Source of the DNA: Protea cynaroides
Taxonomy: Eukaryota; Streptophyta; Magnoliopsida; Proteales; Proteaceae
DNA: 64,000 nucleotides
Direction: 5' to 3'
NCBI GenBank assembly: GCA_028583415.1
Contig: CM053266.1
Span: 83,272,149 to 83,336,148, forward strand
How positions within the stretch are numbered: position 1 is the stretch's first letter; the number at the start of each line of letters is the position of its first letter. Of this stretch, positions 34,270-47,131 are shown piece by piece. Both the position numbers and the translations under genes were made by a program. The notes below the pieces were generated by a model. The model had not been told where the DNA came from. It did no database searches and saw nothing but the letters and a program-made list of their open reading frames with translations.

Positions 34270-35248
34270 ATGGTGAACACTCGTAACAATACCCATGGAA
34301 ACACTGCCAACACCAACGGGAATCCTTACCAGTTTGAAGAGAATGCCACTAGACAAGAAGTCAATAATGGAGAAGTTCAGTTCCTTGCAAGGACTGAACC
34401 ATTACCAGCTTTTGTACTAGATCCAAATCTTATAGTACCTCTGAATCCTCAACAATTTTCCATGCAAGAGCAAATTTGACTGATAACAACACAACTTGCA
34501 GAGATTTCACAACTCATAATGCCTACCAGAGTAGTCCGAGAGAATCAGTAGTCTTCATTATGATCTGTTCACTCACGCCTTAAAGTCGGTGCCACAGCCA
34601 TCCTCGTGCGTTAAATCATTCTGGGAGATCTCGTCCCAGCCAGTACCAACACAGGAGGAAAACATCAATATCTCCACCAGTGATCCTTCCTATTCACAAA
34701 TAGCATGATGGAGGTGTGGCTTCTTTTACTACTAGTTCCACCAAGCACTCACATTCTCCCCGAGTATCTGTACATGATTGACTCGGGGAACGAGTTGCCC
34801 AACGGTCTCATGGAGCACATTCTACACATGCCGGCGTCCAAGCAAGCCTTGACGCAGCAAGAGCAGAGAAAGCAGTTGCAGACCAACTTGCAGTTGAGTG
34901 TGCTGCCACTGATAAAATCATTGCAGAAAGAGTTGCTATCAAGTTGGCTGCTTCCATAGCAACAACCAATGCTACAGTAGTGACTGTGGCAGCTATTGTA
35001 GCGATGACTTCAGCACCACCAGTAACACCAGGAGGCGTACCACCCATACCAACATCATCAATGGAGCAACCGCCAATTCCATCAACATAGGAACCACAAA
35101 TGTCTGGTGTTTAACTACAACCAAGGTCCTTGGAGCACCAAGTACTCAGCCTCCAAAGTCATCTGAACGAGATTGAGGTGAACTAGATAAGTTCTTATGT
35201 TTTAACAATGAAAAAGGAGTATCACGCTGATATGGCACTGTCACCTAA
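34270..35248 (+). pseudogene. Tat-B gag, N-terminal part
   Basis: ATG at 34270 opens MVNTRNNTHGNTANTNGNPY, a common Tat gag start, and runs to TGA at 34477-34479. Further fragments up to 35248 include an Ala/Gln-rich stretch and EYHADMALSP, which matches Tat-A gag at 7490. Stops in every frame between. Cut at 35248 by Ogre-2 and resumed at 57412. Confidence 0.7.
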
Positions 35249-35840
35249 TGTGAGGACATGGGAAAACAAATTGATGAATTTAAATTTATCCTCATTTTTA
35301 AAATTTGGATTTACATGTTATAAAACTTGTCTACCCTCATTACACTCAAACTAGGATCTAGAAAGTTCTCACCTTCAGATCCCATCCACTCATGCCATTG
35401 GAGGATAAAAGACTGGAGTCGCCACCTAGATAAGGTCTAGGACCTATAAATGATGTCCCTCAATGGAGGGACACTAATGACTCCCGTAAATGGAATGGCT
35501 ATCTCGTCTCACCAAAGGCGGGTAAGTGCCAAATTACGAGTTGGGAAGGTGTTAGGCACCTAACTCGCCCGGTTGAACCGATCTCCTTAAATCCTATCCT
35601 TTTCTTAGAGTTTATGAACACTTGGGGGTGTCTAAATACAATACAAGGTAGAAAGGGGAATTCTAAGTTCATTTCTAATTCTTTGCTAACTATGCATGGC
35701 ATAAGCTGAAATTAAACAAATTAAACAAGAAAATAACTACAAAATGAATCAAAGAATTCAAAGAATAGCTTAATCATACATCAAAAGAAAGAAAAAAAAG
35801 ATATATAACATATGACCGAGGTCTGAAAAAATCCCAGACC

Positions 35841-36191
35841 GTCTACATATCCCTAAGCGGCGGGAATCAGGCTAAACATAGTTCAGGCGGGTGTGTACTT
35901 ACCAAGTGTGTGCAAGAGAAGGGACGCTCCCAAATTATTGGAACGCATCCCAAGCGATGGACGCTCCCATAATGATAGTACAAATCCAATGGTGAGAGAT
36001 GTCCCCACAATAGTGGGACCCATCTCAGTGTTCAGGTACTCCCTATCACAAGGAAGTCCCCTGGGTGAGGTAATCCCATAATACATAAAACTTACCTCAA
36101 TTTGATCGAGCGTGGATGGACCAAACTCCCCCGCAGCCTACGTAAGCCTCGAGACCTCTGTCTCTCTAGAATCAGGTTAAGCATAGTTCTC
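35841..36191 (-). promoter_or_regulatory. Ogre-2 LTR cassettes bracketing a small hairpin array
   Basis: On the minus strand, cassette copies containing CTATGTTTAGCCTGATTC...ATATGTAG (35841-35885) and CTATGCTTAACCTGATTC...TTACGTAGG (36136-36191) flank about 190 bp. This stretch is rich in short inverted repeats such as CCCAC-AATA-GTGGG and CCAA-ATTA-TTGG. The 5' LTR copies (41915-41961 and 42208-42265) keep perfect CTACGT/ACGTAG ends in the first cassette. Same arrangement as in Ogre-1. Confidence 0.5.
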
Positions 36192-37755
36192 ATGGATTGA
36201 CGAGCCATGGACATGAGTGGCAACACTCAGGAGAGGCCAAACGCCTCAACTCCCCACACATGGGGTTCACTAATATCTCACTCATGTCCCAGACTAAGGA
36301 TGTCCAGGTGGGCCACCCATTGGGCCACCAATCCTAAACATACATCTACCCCATTGCTGATTTTACTAAACATTTCTTCGTACAATGTTAGCCCAATCAC
36401 TCCTGGAGACTAATCTTAAGGTTGCGTGGGCCTCATTCTAAATGGGGGCCACAACGGGGTGAACTCATTGGAGTCCCCTAAACAATCATATCGCGGGAAC
36501 GATGTATCCTAACATGCATCTATCTTGGTGTTCAAGTGGAGATACACATTTGGGGTAGGCACCAGATGTTGACATAACCATCTACTCAATTTAAACATGC
36601 ATACATGTTATAGTCTAAGCAAGATGTGAAATAAACAATTTAAACTAAAGAAACACATATATGGCATTTATGACAGTAACATCTTACCACAAAAATGGAT
36701 TAGAGCAAAAAAGGGGTCATATTATATTCACCAAATGGGCAGAATCAGCCCAACACAAACAAGTCTGCTTCAGGAGAGAGAGACCAACCGAAACACAATC
36801 CAAATGGCCCCAAACCAAAAAAACTAGCCTACTCTAAGCCCACTTAAATCAGCCCAACCTAGGCCTAAACCAAACTCAAAATAAACCAAGTCAACAAGAC
36901 CAAAAGAGACAAACCAGCCATGACCCAAACTGGGTCAACTTGAACCAAGCCCAATTCGGGTTAAGCCAAACTGAACCCAAACTAAACCTAACCTAACTGA
37001 ACCAGAGCAAATCTAACCATAGAAAACTGAACAGGCTATGAACTAACACCAAACCAGATTCGACTTAAATCAAAAAACTTAACCTAAGATGAACCCGTCT
37101 AGACCAAACTTGACCTAAGCATGCCTGAACCAAAACATAAGCCCTGAACCAACCCCAGTCTGACCTGAAATAGACCAAACTGGCCAGACCTACCCAAGCC
37201 TAGGTAAAACCAAACCAACCTTGATCAAACAAACTCAAACCCAAACTCAAATTAAATATGAACTGGACTAGCTCCCAAACCTTCTTACGTAGAAAAATAA
37301 ATTGACCATCAGCTAGGGCCGCGCTCACATATCCTAATGATGGAAAACACTCTAAACCAGGTAAAAAAATAAAAAAAACAAAACATCAATCGAGACCATG
37401 AAACCAGAAATAAATCTATAAATCTATAAATCCGATCGTATTGCCAAAGAGACCCTAAAAGAACTAATAATAATGGATGGATCACGAGACGAAACACAAG
37501 AAAAGGAAGAAAAATAAACATACAAACTTACTGAAACAAAACCTGTGGCAGAAAAAAAAATCGTATAACAAAAAGCAAAAAACTAAAAAAAAACAAGAAC
37601 CTAACCGAACCTATCTATTGCAGGGTAAAATCAACAGAGAAGAAGATATACAAAAGAAAACAAAAACCCCTACCTGAAACTAATCATCTTAATAGCCCAG
37701 TAACAAAAAGGGACAAACCACATAACCGATTAAACAGAGATAAGGCTCAAATCTG

Positions 37756-37783
37756 AAGAAGAAGAAGAAGAAGAAGAAGAAAG
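37756..37783. repeat. (GAA)n microsatellite in Ogre-2 LTR
   Basis: About nine GAA units; shorter in the other LTR (55765-55788). Confidence 0.9.
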
Positions 37784-38349
37784 CCAATGATCTTGATCAA
37801 ATGCATTGGAGTAGTAAACAGAGAACTCCAAATAGAATTTGATGGATTGAAGAACATATGACACATGGCAAGAAAGGAATCTAGACAAAAATAGACTCAA
37901 ATCTCTATGAACAACAAAAGAAACCTGCCTATATGCACTGCCTCGGGATGAAGACCAAGCAATCTCTGAGTCTACTTATGGAGCCCATGAACCATGTTGG
38001 ACTACTGAAGCATCAGGGACACCATAGAACAACAAGAGAAAACATAGTAGAAAAAATATTAACGGCTCCTACACTAATAGCCCATATAGAAAACAAAAGC
38101 AAATGGTGTGAAGACCAAGAAGAGAAAAGAAATAAAAAATGGTAAGTAAACAAAGATGCACACTCCTAATCCTCTGAGAGAGAAATTAAAATACCATTGC
38201 AATAGGAACTAGAAGTGCCAGACAAGGGGGTAAGGTAGAACAAATTCATTCATGACCGATAATAGCATCGAAAGCACAAGAAGAACTCTAATCTATATAA
38301 CATAAAGTTAAAATAAGAGGGTGGGGCTTACTTGAACCAATAGTAGTGG

Positions 38350-39070
38350 CCGCGGCTGCTTCTTTTCGTAACCCTCGGATTGTTGCAGCTCCTCGCGACC
38401 CCTCTCTGTCCTTCTTTCCCTTCTGCTGCTGTTTTTTTTTCTCTCCCTTCTCCCTGCCTTTCTCCTTCACCCTCCCGCCGCTGCTGCCGCCTTCTTCTTC
38501 TTCCTCTTCTGCTCCTCTTCACTTTCTTCTGGTTTTTCTTCTTTTTTTTTCTTCTCCTTTTCTACTACGGCTCCTCTTCCCTCTCGCCACTGCTCTCTCT
38601 GCTCCTCTTCTGCTATGGCTTTCTCCCTCCTCTTCTGCTACGGCTTCCTTAGACCGGCAGCGATGGTGCTGCTCTTTCCTCTTTCACGGCGGCAGCGGCT
38701 CTGTTGCTACTTTCCTCTACTTTCTTCTTTTTTCCTTCTCCTTCTCTCAGCTCTCTCTCTCCCCTGATTTTTTTCTCCTCTCCCTCTTGGTCTGTCCGCC
38801 CTCCTCCCTTTTATCTCTGTTCTGGACAAAACCTCGATGAGGTGTCGATGGGGGGAATGGAGGAGTTGAGGTGATTGGGGAGAAGCCGGGAGACCGGAAA
38901 CTTTTGGGGGAGAGATTTTAGGGAGGAGGGTTGAGGTGTCGACCTCCCCTCTTCCCCTGCAGATCTCTTCCTCATTGCCTCTCCATCTCTCTCTGTTCCT
39001 CTCTTTTCTTCCCCTTCCCCGATTTCTGCTTTTGCCTCTTTTTTTTTGATTTTTTTCTTCTTGGTCTTCG
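38350..39070. repeat. Pyrimidine-rich low-complexity block of the Ogre-2 LTR
   Basis: CTTCTTCTTCCTCTTCTGCT-type sequence, repeated in the other LTR at 56350-57080. Long open frames on both strands here encode only Leu/Phe/Ser/Pro or Lys/Arg/Glu runs and are not genes. On the element strand it is purine-rich, as at the same place in Ogre-1. Confidence 0.75.
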
Positions 39071-39142
39071 ATCCCTTCTTTTAGGGATCTGGGCTATTAT
39101 TGCTTTTTTTTTTCTTTTTTTATTTTTGTACCCAAACTGCCC

Positions 39143-40355
39143 AGCCTGGTTGTGGAACTTGCAGAATCTGTCTTGCCTAAAACTCGCTGGGAGAGGATTG
39201 GGTTGTACCATTGGTCCAGGGGGCTTTAATTGGCCTGCCTTCATCAACTTATCCATGATCAATTCTCTAGGTAAACCCAGCTCTATATATTGTCTGCTTG
39301 CTCTCTGACTCTTCTAAGGATACAAAGCTTCAATCAATAACGGGGTAGAAGAGGCTGCTCCCACACTCTTGGTCTGTGAGAAGGAATTTGCACTAGACGC
39401 TTTGGAAGAATTATTTCTCCTGCTCGAGCTGCCCTCCGATATTACCTTATCGCCCTTTTGTGGGAGATCCCCGTGGTTGATCGCATCTTCGATCTATTGT
39501 CCAGCGACGATTAAGGTCTGGAATGTGGTGATGCCTTGTCCAAAGATAAAATTTTTATATGGGTTAGCCAACCCTCTCATCATCATGGTGACTTGCTCTC
39601 TCTTAGAGGGTTTGTTCCAGATTTGTGCAGCAATGGCCCTGAACCTAGCCAAGTAAGTGGTGAATCCTTCTCTGGGAAATTGCATGATTGTTTCTAATTG
39701 CCTTCTGTGGGTTTTCACTTCAGTGTTATAAGAATAATGATCCACAAAAGCAGTTGTAATGTCTAGCCAGGACTTGATTTGGGAGGGTTCCAAGTGCAAG
39801 AACCATTTGTGAGCCCTACTAGATAAAGAGAACTGAAATGCTTGGCCCAATTGCTCATCTGTGAACCCTCTCCCAATCCTCAAGATACTAGTAAATGATC
39901 TAAGATGGGTGGTGGGGCAACCGATCCATCAAATTTCTCCAAAGGCCATTTGAATTTATCTGGTAGCTTGGCTTCTGGGAAGTAATTCACTCCCTCAGCG
40001 TCTATGATCTGATCTTTCATTCCTTTCATTCCTCGAAGCAAATGCTCTACATTGTGCAATCGACTCATGATAGCTGAACTGGCCAACAATTTATCCACTT
40101 TCGATAGCTTACTGGGGGAAGGCTCCTGAATCACTATCTAGGGCGAAGGAGATGCATTCATGGGGGTGGTGGGACCGTTGCCCCCATCAGGTGAGGCTAC
40201 CGATTGGAGGCTGTTTGCGGCCCAAGATTCATGTTTTGCTTGACCAATCCTACCATGGCGTGAACTGTTCGCTCCAAACTGGTAAGTCTGGTGGTCAAAA
40301 TGGCGATTGGATCCTCTAGGGGGTCATGACGGTCTTCTATCTCATGATCTTCCAT
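39143..40355 (-). pseudogene. Ogre-2 gag
   Basis: ATG at 40353-40355 opens MEDHEIEDRHDPLEDPIAIL. Next come FPEAKLPDKFKWPLEKFDGS and, in another frame (39494-39883), FQFSLSSRAHKWFLHLEPSQ, ITTAFVDHYSYNTEV and FTTYLARFRAIAAQI, the classic plant retrotransposon gag capsid domain. The zinc-knuckle start LPASFRQDRFCKFHNQAG (39150-39200) is followed directly by 3' LTR sequence, so the knuckle is cut. Two to three frame changes or stops. It is the most complete capsid domain of the Ogre-like copies here. Confidence 0.8.
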
Positions 40356-41303
40356 TTTCTTTGCCCGACTAACCAGTCCTCTAGGATATCCCTGGGTTGA
40401 TTGAAGACTGGGGACTCTATGTAGTCTCCTAGAGGTGGGATCCCTTACCTAACTGGATGTTATGTTTCAACTCTCTCGAAGATGACTGGAAATATGGAAC
40501 AGGGGAACAAAGGTCAGGACTCTAATAGATAGGGAGAACCGAGAATAATGAACATGCATGCATCAAAGCTAACTCAACCAGACAAAGTTAGTTCCTGTGT
40601 AAGAACTCCATTAGGTTAATCCTCGCCAATTCTGGCGATTCAGATTGATTTTTTGGTTGGTTTTCAGCAAGAGGGTATCTGTGGAACAGACTATACCTCT
40701 AGTTGAAACTCCAACCAAATGAACACATTAGAATCATTGGATTTGGGAGGGATTTACCATCTGAAAGGTTGCGCATAGGATATCAAAGAATTTTGATTCA
40801 ATCTTGAACAAATAAGTGATGGCTTCATCAGTGACCACCCGCGTTGAGCGAGGTGAAACTGGGTATAGACAACACTTAGGTGTCCAGGGATGAATCAAGC
40901 ATACAAGTGTTAGTAATGTGATAATGGGACATGATAAGGCTACCTTGACAAGGATAAGAATGCCTATCACCGTATGCACGATGAGTCAAAGACACCTACA
41001 TCCCTTTATATACCCGCATAGCCGCAGGTACAGGCCAAGGTTGTGGCTTCGCCTGGCAGGTCATCCAATATGCACTGGAGGCCGTTTCAGCTAACCACGA
41101 GGTTTGTAACAATAGTAACCAATGAGAACCATGATATCACTATACCATAAAATAGGCAACAATGTATACAATGCACCTAAACAACCAAGGTTGAAGACCA
41201 CTGTTTGCTACTTCTACACCTAACTACAACCTAAAGCCCCAAGATATAAATTTATGCATAAAGAGAAAGGGATAAGGATTTTCAATCTGGAGTCTGGCAT
41301 GAA
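40356..41303 (-). other. Ogre-2 leader between PBS and gag
   Basis: About 0.95 kb without a credible gene, ending at the PBS. Confidence 0.6.
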
Positions 41304-41321
41304 TACCCAGCGGAGTCGCCA
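41304..41321 (-). other. Ogre-2 primer binding site
   Basis: TGGCGACTCCGCTGGGTA on the minus strand, one base from the LTR end. It matches the Ogre-1 site at 16 to 17 of 18 positions. Confidence 0.8.
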
Positions 41322-41322
41322 C

Positions 41323-43256
41323 TATGAGGACATGGGAAAAAAATTGATGAATTTAAATTTATCATCATTTTTAAAATTTGGATTTACATGTTGTAAAACT
41401 TGTCTACCCTCATTACACTCAAACTAGGATCTAGAAAGTTCTCACCTTCAGATTCCATCCACTCATGCCAGTGGAGGTTAAAAGACGGGAGTTGCCACCT
41501 AGATAATGTCTAGGACCTATAAATTATGTCCCTCAATGGAGGGACACTAATGACTGGCGCAAATGGAACGACTATCTAGTCTCACCAAAGGCGGGTAAGT
41601 GCCAAATTACGAGTTGGGAACGTGTTAGGCACCCAACTCGCCCGGTTAAACCGGTATCCCTAAATCCTATCCTTTTCTTATAGTTTATGAACACTTGGGG
41701 CTATCTAAATACAATACAAGGTAGAAAGGGGAATCCTAAGTTCATTTCTAATTCTTTGCTAACTATGCATGGCATAAGCTGAAATTAAACAAATCAAACA
41801 AGAAAATAACTACAAAATGAATCAAAGAATTCAAAGAATAGCTTAATCATACATCAAAAGAAAGGAAAAAAAAGATATATAACATATGACCGAGGTCTAG
41901 AAAAATCTCAAACCGCCTACGTATCCCTATGCGGCGGGAATCAAGCCAAACGTAGTTCGAGCGGCGGTGTACGTACCAAGTGTGTGCAAGAGAAGGGATG
42001 CTACCAAAATGTTAGAACGCATCCCAAGCGATAGATGCTCCCATAATGATGGAACACATCCAATGGTGAGAGAAGTCCCCACAACAGTGGGACCCATCTC
42101 AGTGTTGAGGTACTCCCTATCACAAGGAAGTCCCCTCGGTGAGGTAATCCCATAATACATGGAATTTACCTCAATTTGACTGAGCGTGCATCGACCAAAC
42201 TCCCCCACAGCCTACGTATCCCTCGAGACCTCTGTCTCTCCTGAATCAAGTCAAGTGTAGTTCCCATGGATTGACGAGTCATGGACATGCTAGGCAACAC
42301 TCAGGAGAGGCCAAACGCCTCAACTCCCCACACACGGGGTTCACTAATATCTCACTCATGTCCCAGACCTAGGATGTCCAGGTGGGCCACCCATTGGGCC
42401 ACCAATCCAAAACATACATCTACCCCATCGCTGATTTTATTAAACATTTCTTCATACATCGTTAGCCCAATCACTCCTGGAGACTAATCCTAAGGTTGGG
42501 TGGGCCTCATTCTAAATGGGGGCCACAATGGGGTGAACTCATTGGAGTCCCCTAAACAATCATATCGCTGGAACGATGTATCCTAACATGCATCTATCTT
42601 GGTGTTCAAGTGGAGATACACATTTGGGGTAGGCACCAGATGTTGACATAACCATATACTCAATTTAAACATGCATACATGTTATAGTCTAAGCATGATG
42701 TGAAATAAACAATTTAAACTAAAGAAACACATATATGGCATTTATGACAGTAATAACTTACCACAAAAATAGATTAGAGCAAAAAAGGGGTCATATTATA
42801 TTCACCAAATGGACAGAATCAGCCCAACACAAACAAGTCTGCTTCAGGAGAGAGAGACCAACCGAAACACAATCCAAATGGCCCCAAACCAAACAAACTA
42901 GCCTACTCTAAGCCCACTTAAATCAGCTCAACCTAGGCCTAAACCAAAGTCAAAATAAACCAAGTCAACAAGACCAAAAGAGACAAACCAGCCATGACCC
43001 AAACTGGGTCAACTTGAACCAAGCCCAATTTGGGTTAAGCCAAACTGAACCCAAACTAAACCTAACCTAACTGAACCAGAGCAAATCTAACCATAGAAAA
43101 CTGAACCAGACTATGAACTATGATCAAACCAGATTCAACTTAAATAAAAAAACTTAACCTAAGATGAACCAATCTAAACCAAACTTGACCTAAGCATGCC
43201 TGAACCAAAACATAAGCCCTGAACCAACCCCAGTCTGACCTGAAACAGACCAAACT
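41323..43256 (-). repeat. Ogre-2 5' LTR, 3' portion
   Basis: Part of the 5' LTR left of the Tekay-1 insertion; matches 35249-37190. Contains cassettes at 41915-41961 and 42208-42265. Confidence 0.88.
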
Positions 43257-45501
43257 TGTCACACCCCAATTCTGATCCAACCAGAATGGTGTGAGTGAAC
43301 CGTCATTGAACCAACGGTTCACACCAGGATCTCGAATAGGCCGTGCCCACTCATACAAACCCTTCACACATAACCACAATCAGAATTTAAATAACACAGC
43401 GGAAGTCTTTAAATAAATGAACTAAGAATCTATTGATAATTTAAATAAGTATCCAATTATTCAAATCCAAACCATAAGTATAATAACATTACATCCATTT
43501 AATCCAATCGAAAATAACTGAAATAAATAAAAAAAACCAATCAAAGGTAAACGTAGAAAGGGCACTCGCATGAAGCGTCATGCTCGTCCTCTCCTGCCTG
43601 CACACCAGAGCAGCAACATCACCATACGCCGGAGCGTTCATATAGTCATCCACCGTATAACCTGCATCAACTTCTAAAACATTGTACGTACAAAGGGTGA
43701 GCTCACAACTTAGCTCAGTAAGACAATCAGACAGTTTCACAATATTATGCATGAGTAACAATCAATTTTATGCTGTGGTCTGGTTTTAAGTTTGCAATGT
43801 GCTATAGAAAGGTTTGGTGGCCCCCGCACCTCTATACACGAGTGTGTGGCACCTCATGGATCACACCCCCATTGGCCCACATGCACCCATCATGGAATAG
43901 AGATAGATCTAAGATACCCCAGTACCTCCCCTGATGCTCTACCCATACCAATACCTAAGCCCCTACTGGCCAGGGCTCGCAAACTGGGCTCGTAACTAAC
44001 CAATCCTATATGTCATCAATGTATGCTCTATCCCAGCACAGCCGTCTACGGCATAGAGATAGAGCTAAGGCATTCCCACACCTCCCCTGATGCCCTATCC
44101 GCAACTAACCCACTAGGATAGAAACAATACGCAGGTAGACCCTATCCCAACATAACTCCCTACGGCATAGAGATAGAGCTAAAGCATCGTGGACAAGCCG
44201 CGTCGACCTCGGAGGACACCAGTGCCACATAACCATGGCCAGGCCAGCATCAACATCGGAGACCACCATACCACGACCTTCCCCTGATGCCCCACCCGTA
44301 CCAAGCATGTTAAGATAGAATACTACAAAAAGTGCTAGTGTGAGGAGCGATCCCAGGCCCATGCCCCACTCCACACACTAACGAAAACAATCACATGCTT
44401 AACAATCACATCCTATCAATGCATGAACAATAATAATAACTGAAAGTAAAGGATGGCATGTGAATATGCACAAACATCACATCATATATATTCAGGTGAT
44501 TAACATCGACTTACTGTCCATTAATTATTAGGTTTAGGTCAGATTCCCTTACCTGACGCTCATTTGTTAGCTTGCTCCACGTCGCAAGATCCAAACGGAA
44601 AGTCACAAAGTCCTACAATATTATTAGGGTTTCATTAAAATAGTTTTCTTAGGGTTTCATGTTGATTGAAAACCAACAAAGTCCAAAACCAGCCTTTCAG
44701 AGCTGACCGGTCGCAACATACCGGTTGCAGCTTTGTGAGCAACCTAGCAACCGGTATGGTCGACCGGTATGTCTCTGGAAGACCATACACTTGGTTTTTC
44801 GACTACCGTCGATCGATTACCTTGGATTTTCATGGTTTCTCCTATCCATTCTAAATCTAAGCTTTAAGTTAGAGTTATCCCCAACTCATTCGAGTCTAGT
44901 TTCGATGAATATCATCTCGGAACTCGAATCTAGGGTTTGACGGCAACTTAGGGTTTAATATCCAATTTAGAGTTTTAGATCAATACCTACTTTGCATGGT
45001 ATTGATTCTCCCACACAACTATCCTAAAATCATAGGGTAAGAAGAATGATTAAAACACTTACCATTGACGAGCGTAATGTGAGCGTCGTCGAACGGTAAT
45101 GCGGCACCTTCTTCTTCTTCCTAGCTCCTTCTCTTCTCTAGAGTTTGTGAGAGATAATGGAAAGGATTTGAGGAGGTTTAAGGTGTATTTTTAGGCTATA
45201 ATTAGGGTTTAGTAACCCTATTAGGATTAGGAAAGTCTTAGGATTCGAAATCAGGAAAGTGGGACCCTCAGAAGTCAATTTCTGGATCTCCGCACTCAGC
45301 TGCGCAGAGCTGACCGGTCGACCGGTACCAAGACCGGTACCATCGACCGGTCAATATAAAATGATGATTATTTGACCGTCTTTGATCTAATTTCGTACCT
45401 GTTTGTCATCCGCTCATCCCGTCTGGCCCGGTGATGATCGAAAGACCTGCTACGACACAAAACCAAGGTTTAGACCGGGTTTACGGAGTGCGGGTCTTAC
45501 A
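43257..45501 (-). repeat. Tekay-1 3' LTR
   Basis: Partner of 52922-55174. The TATA site is mutated here (TAAAAATA on the minus strand near 45190). The conserved short frame at 43541-43673 has a one-base deletion near 43610 and a Cys to Tyr change near its end, but keeps the TGA stop. Includes the tandem ATAGAGATAGAGCTAA-containing repeats at 43880-44300. Confidence 0.92.
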
Positions 45502-45625
45502 ACTCCCCCACCCTTAAAAGAAATTTTGTCCCGAAATTTGTATGTAGGTTTCACAACTCCCCCACCCTTAAAAGAAATTTCGGCCCCAAAATTTACATGT
45601 AGGTTTCACAACTCCCCCACCCTTA
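45502..45625 (-). other. Triplicated polypurine tract of Tekay-1
   Basis: ACTCCCCCACCCTTAAAAGA, on the plus strand, occurs three times with a period of 54-55 bp (starts near 45502, 45556 and 45611). On the minus strand each is a CTTTTAAGGGTGGGGGAGT purine run. Only the first adjoins the 3' LTR. Tekay-2 has a single copy (62844-62870). Confidence 0.85.
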
Positions 45626-47131
45626 AAAGAAATTTCGGCCCTGAAATTTGAACGTACCTTGATCGTTGAAAAGGTTAGGGTACTTTTTCCTCATCGCGCT
45701 CTCTTCTTCCCAAGTAATTTCTTCGACACTTTGGCTTCTCCAATGCACCTTCACATAATGGATATCCTTGGTTCGAAGTTGCTGTACTTTTCGACTTGAG
45801 AGCATCACAAGCACCACTTCGAATGTTAAGTCTTCCGTCAAGTCTGGGGGATCAGCGGTCAAGATGTGCGATGGATCTCTGACATACTTCTTCAGTAATG
45901 ATACATGGAACACGTTATGAACGCTTGACATAGATGGTGGTAGAGCCAATTGATATGCTACATTACCACGTCGGGTCAATATCTCATATGGTCCCACATA
46001 CCTGGGGCATATCTTCCCCTTCTTACCAAACCGTTTCAGACCTCGCACCGGTGATACCTTCAAGAATACTTTGTCACCCACTGCAAACTCCAGATCTCGA
46101 CGTTGATTATCCGCATAGTGCTTCTGTCGAACTTGAGCTGTCTTTACTCTTTCTTTGATCTGATCAATCACTCGATAAGTTTCTTCAATAAACTTCGGTC
46201 CTACAATTCTTCTTTCTCCCACCTCGTTCCATAACAGAGGTGTACGACACTTCTTCCCATAGAGTGCTTCATACAGGGCCATCTGAATTGTAGCCTAATA
46301 ACTGTTGTTATAAGCAAACTCGATAAGTGATAGCTTCTCATCCCAAGCTCCCTTGAAATATATTGCACAAGCTTGGAGCATATCTTCTAAAATTTGAATA
46401 GTTCGTTTTGATTGTCCGTCCGTCTGAGGGTGAAAAACTGTACTGAACTTCAACTTTGTTCCCATAGCTTTCTGTAGTCCTTCCCAGAACTTTGATGTAA
46501 AATGGGGATCTCTGTCAGATACTATACTCTATGGAACGCCATGGAGTCTGACTATATAATCAACATACAACCTGGCCAGCTTCTCCATGGTATACTGAGG
46601 TCTGACCGTAATAAATCGAGCTGTCTTGGTGAGCCGGTCGACTATAACCCAAATTGCATCCACTGACCTTGGTGTCAAGGGTAGGCCAGTGACGAAATCC
46701 ATAGTAATGCAATCCCACTTCCATGCAGGTTCTGGTAATGACTGTAGTAAACCTACGGGTCTCTGCCTGTCTGCTTTAACTTGTTGACAATTTAGACATT
46801 GGAACACGAAACGAGCTATATCTGCTTTCATACCCCTCCACCAATATAGTCTTCTTAAATCATGGTACATTTTGGTACTTCCTGGATGTACCGATTATGG
46901 AGTGTAATGAGCTTCGGTCATAACTCGATCTCTGATATTGCAGTCTTCACTCTCAGGTATACATAACCGTCCACGATACCTGAGTACCTTGTCTGAATCC
47001 AAGGTAAAGTCAGGATTACTCGTACCCTTGTCTAAGTCTTCTTGCACTGTCTTGAGATGTGGATCCCGAAGGATTGCTACCTTGACTTCATCAACTAGAT
47101 TCGGTGAGATCTTCAAAGCTGCGAACAACAT
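45623..47131 (-). pseudogene. Tekay-1 integrase with C-terminal chromodomain
   Basis: The zinc-binding end (MYHDLRRLYWWRGMKADI ... CLNCQQVKADRQ) and core (WDCITMDFVTGLPLT, IVDRLTKTARFI) lie at 46529-46890. SIVSDRDPHFTSKFW and HPQTDGQSKRTIQILEDM follow after a stop at about 46530. The open stretch 45623-46282 carries VGPYEILTRRGNVAYQLALP (GPY/F domain) and VFHVSLLKKYV. It then has DIHYVKVHWRSQSVEEITWE, the chromodomain that in this clade steers insertion to marked chromatin. Stops at about 47131-46870, 46530 and 46290 break it. DDE residues seem present (QSKRT instead of the usual QSERT puts Lys at the catalytic Glu position, which would kill it). Confidence 0.9.

Larger units (their letters stand above)
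35249..39142 (-). repeat. Ogre-2 3' LTR, truncated at its U3 start
   Basis: Matches 41323-43256 plus 55180-57167. Identity stops at GTACCCAAACTGCCC (39128-39142). The 5' LTR continues another 244 bp to its TG end; here gag sequence takes over. The LTR contains two CTACGT/ACGTAG cassettes, a GAA microsatellite (37756-37783) and a pyrimidine-rich block. Confidence 0.88.

Noticed and set aside
38346..39308. Long open frames on both strands (up to 164 codons), and the similar 241-codon frame at 56389-57114
   Set aside because: They are Leu/Phe/Ser/Pro or Lys/Arg/Glu runs produced by the pyrimidine-rich LTR block and are present in both Ogre-2 LTRs. No domain.
43880..44300. Repeated ATAGAGATAGAGCTAA-containing segments in Tekay LTRs as a possible satellite
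   Set aside because: Only three to four degenerate copies per LTR, inside the predicted leader intron. Reported as LTR content only.
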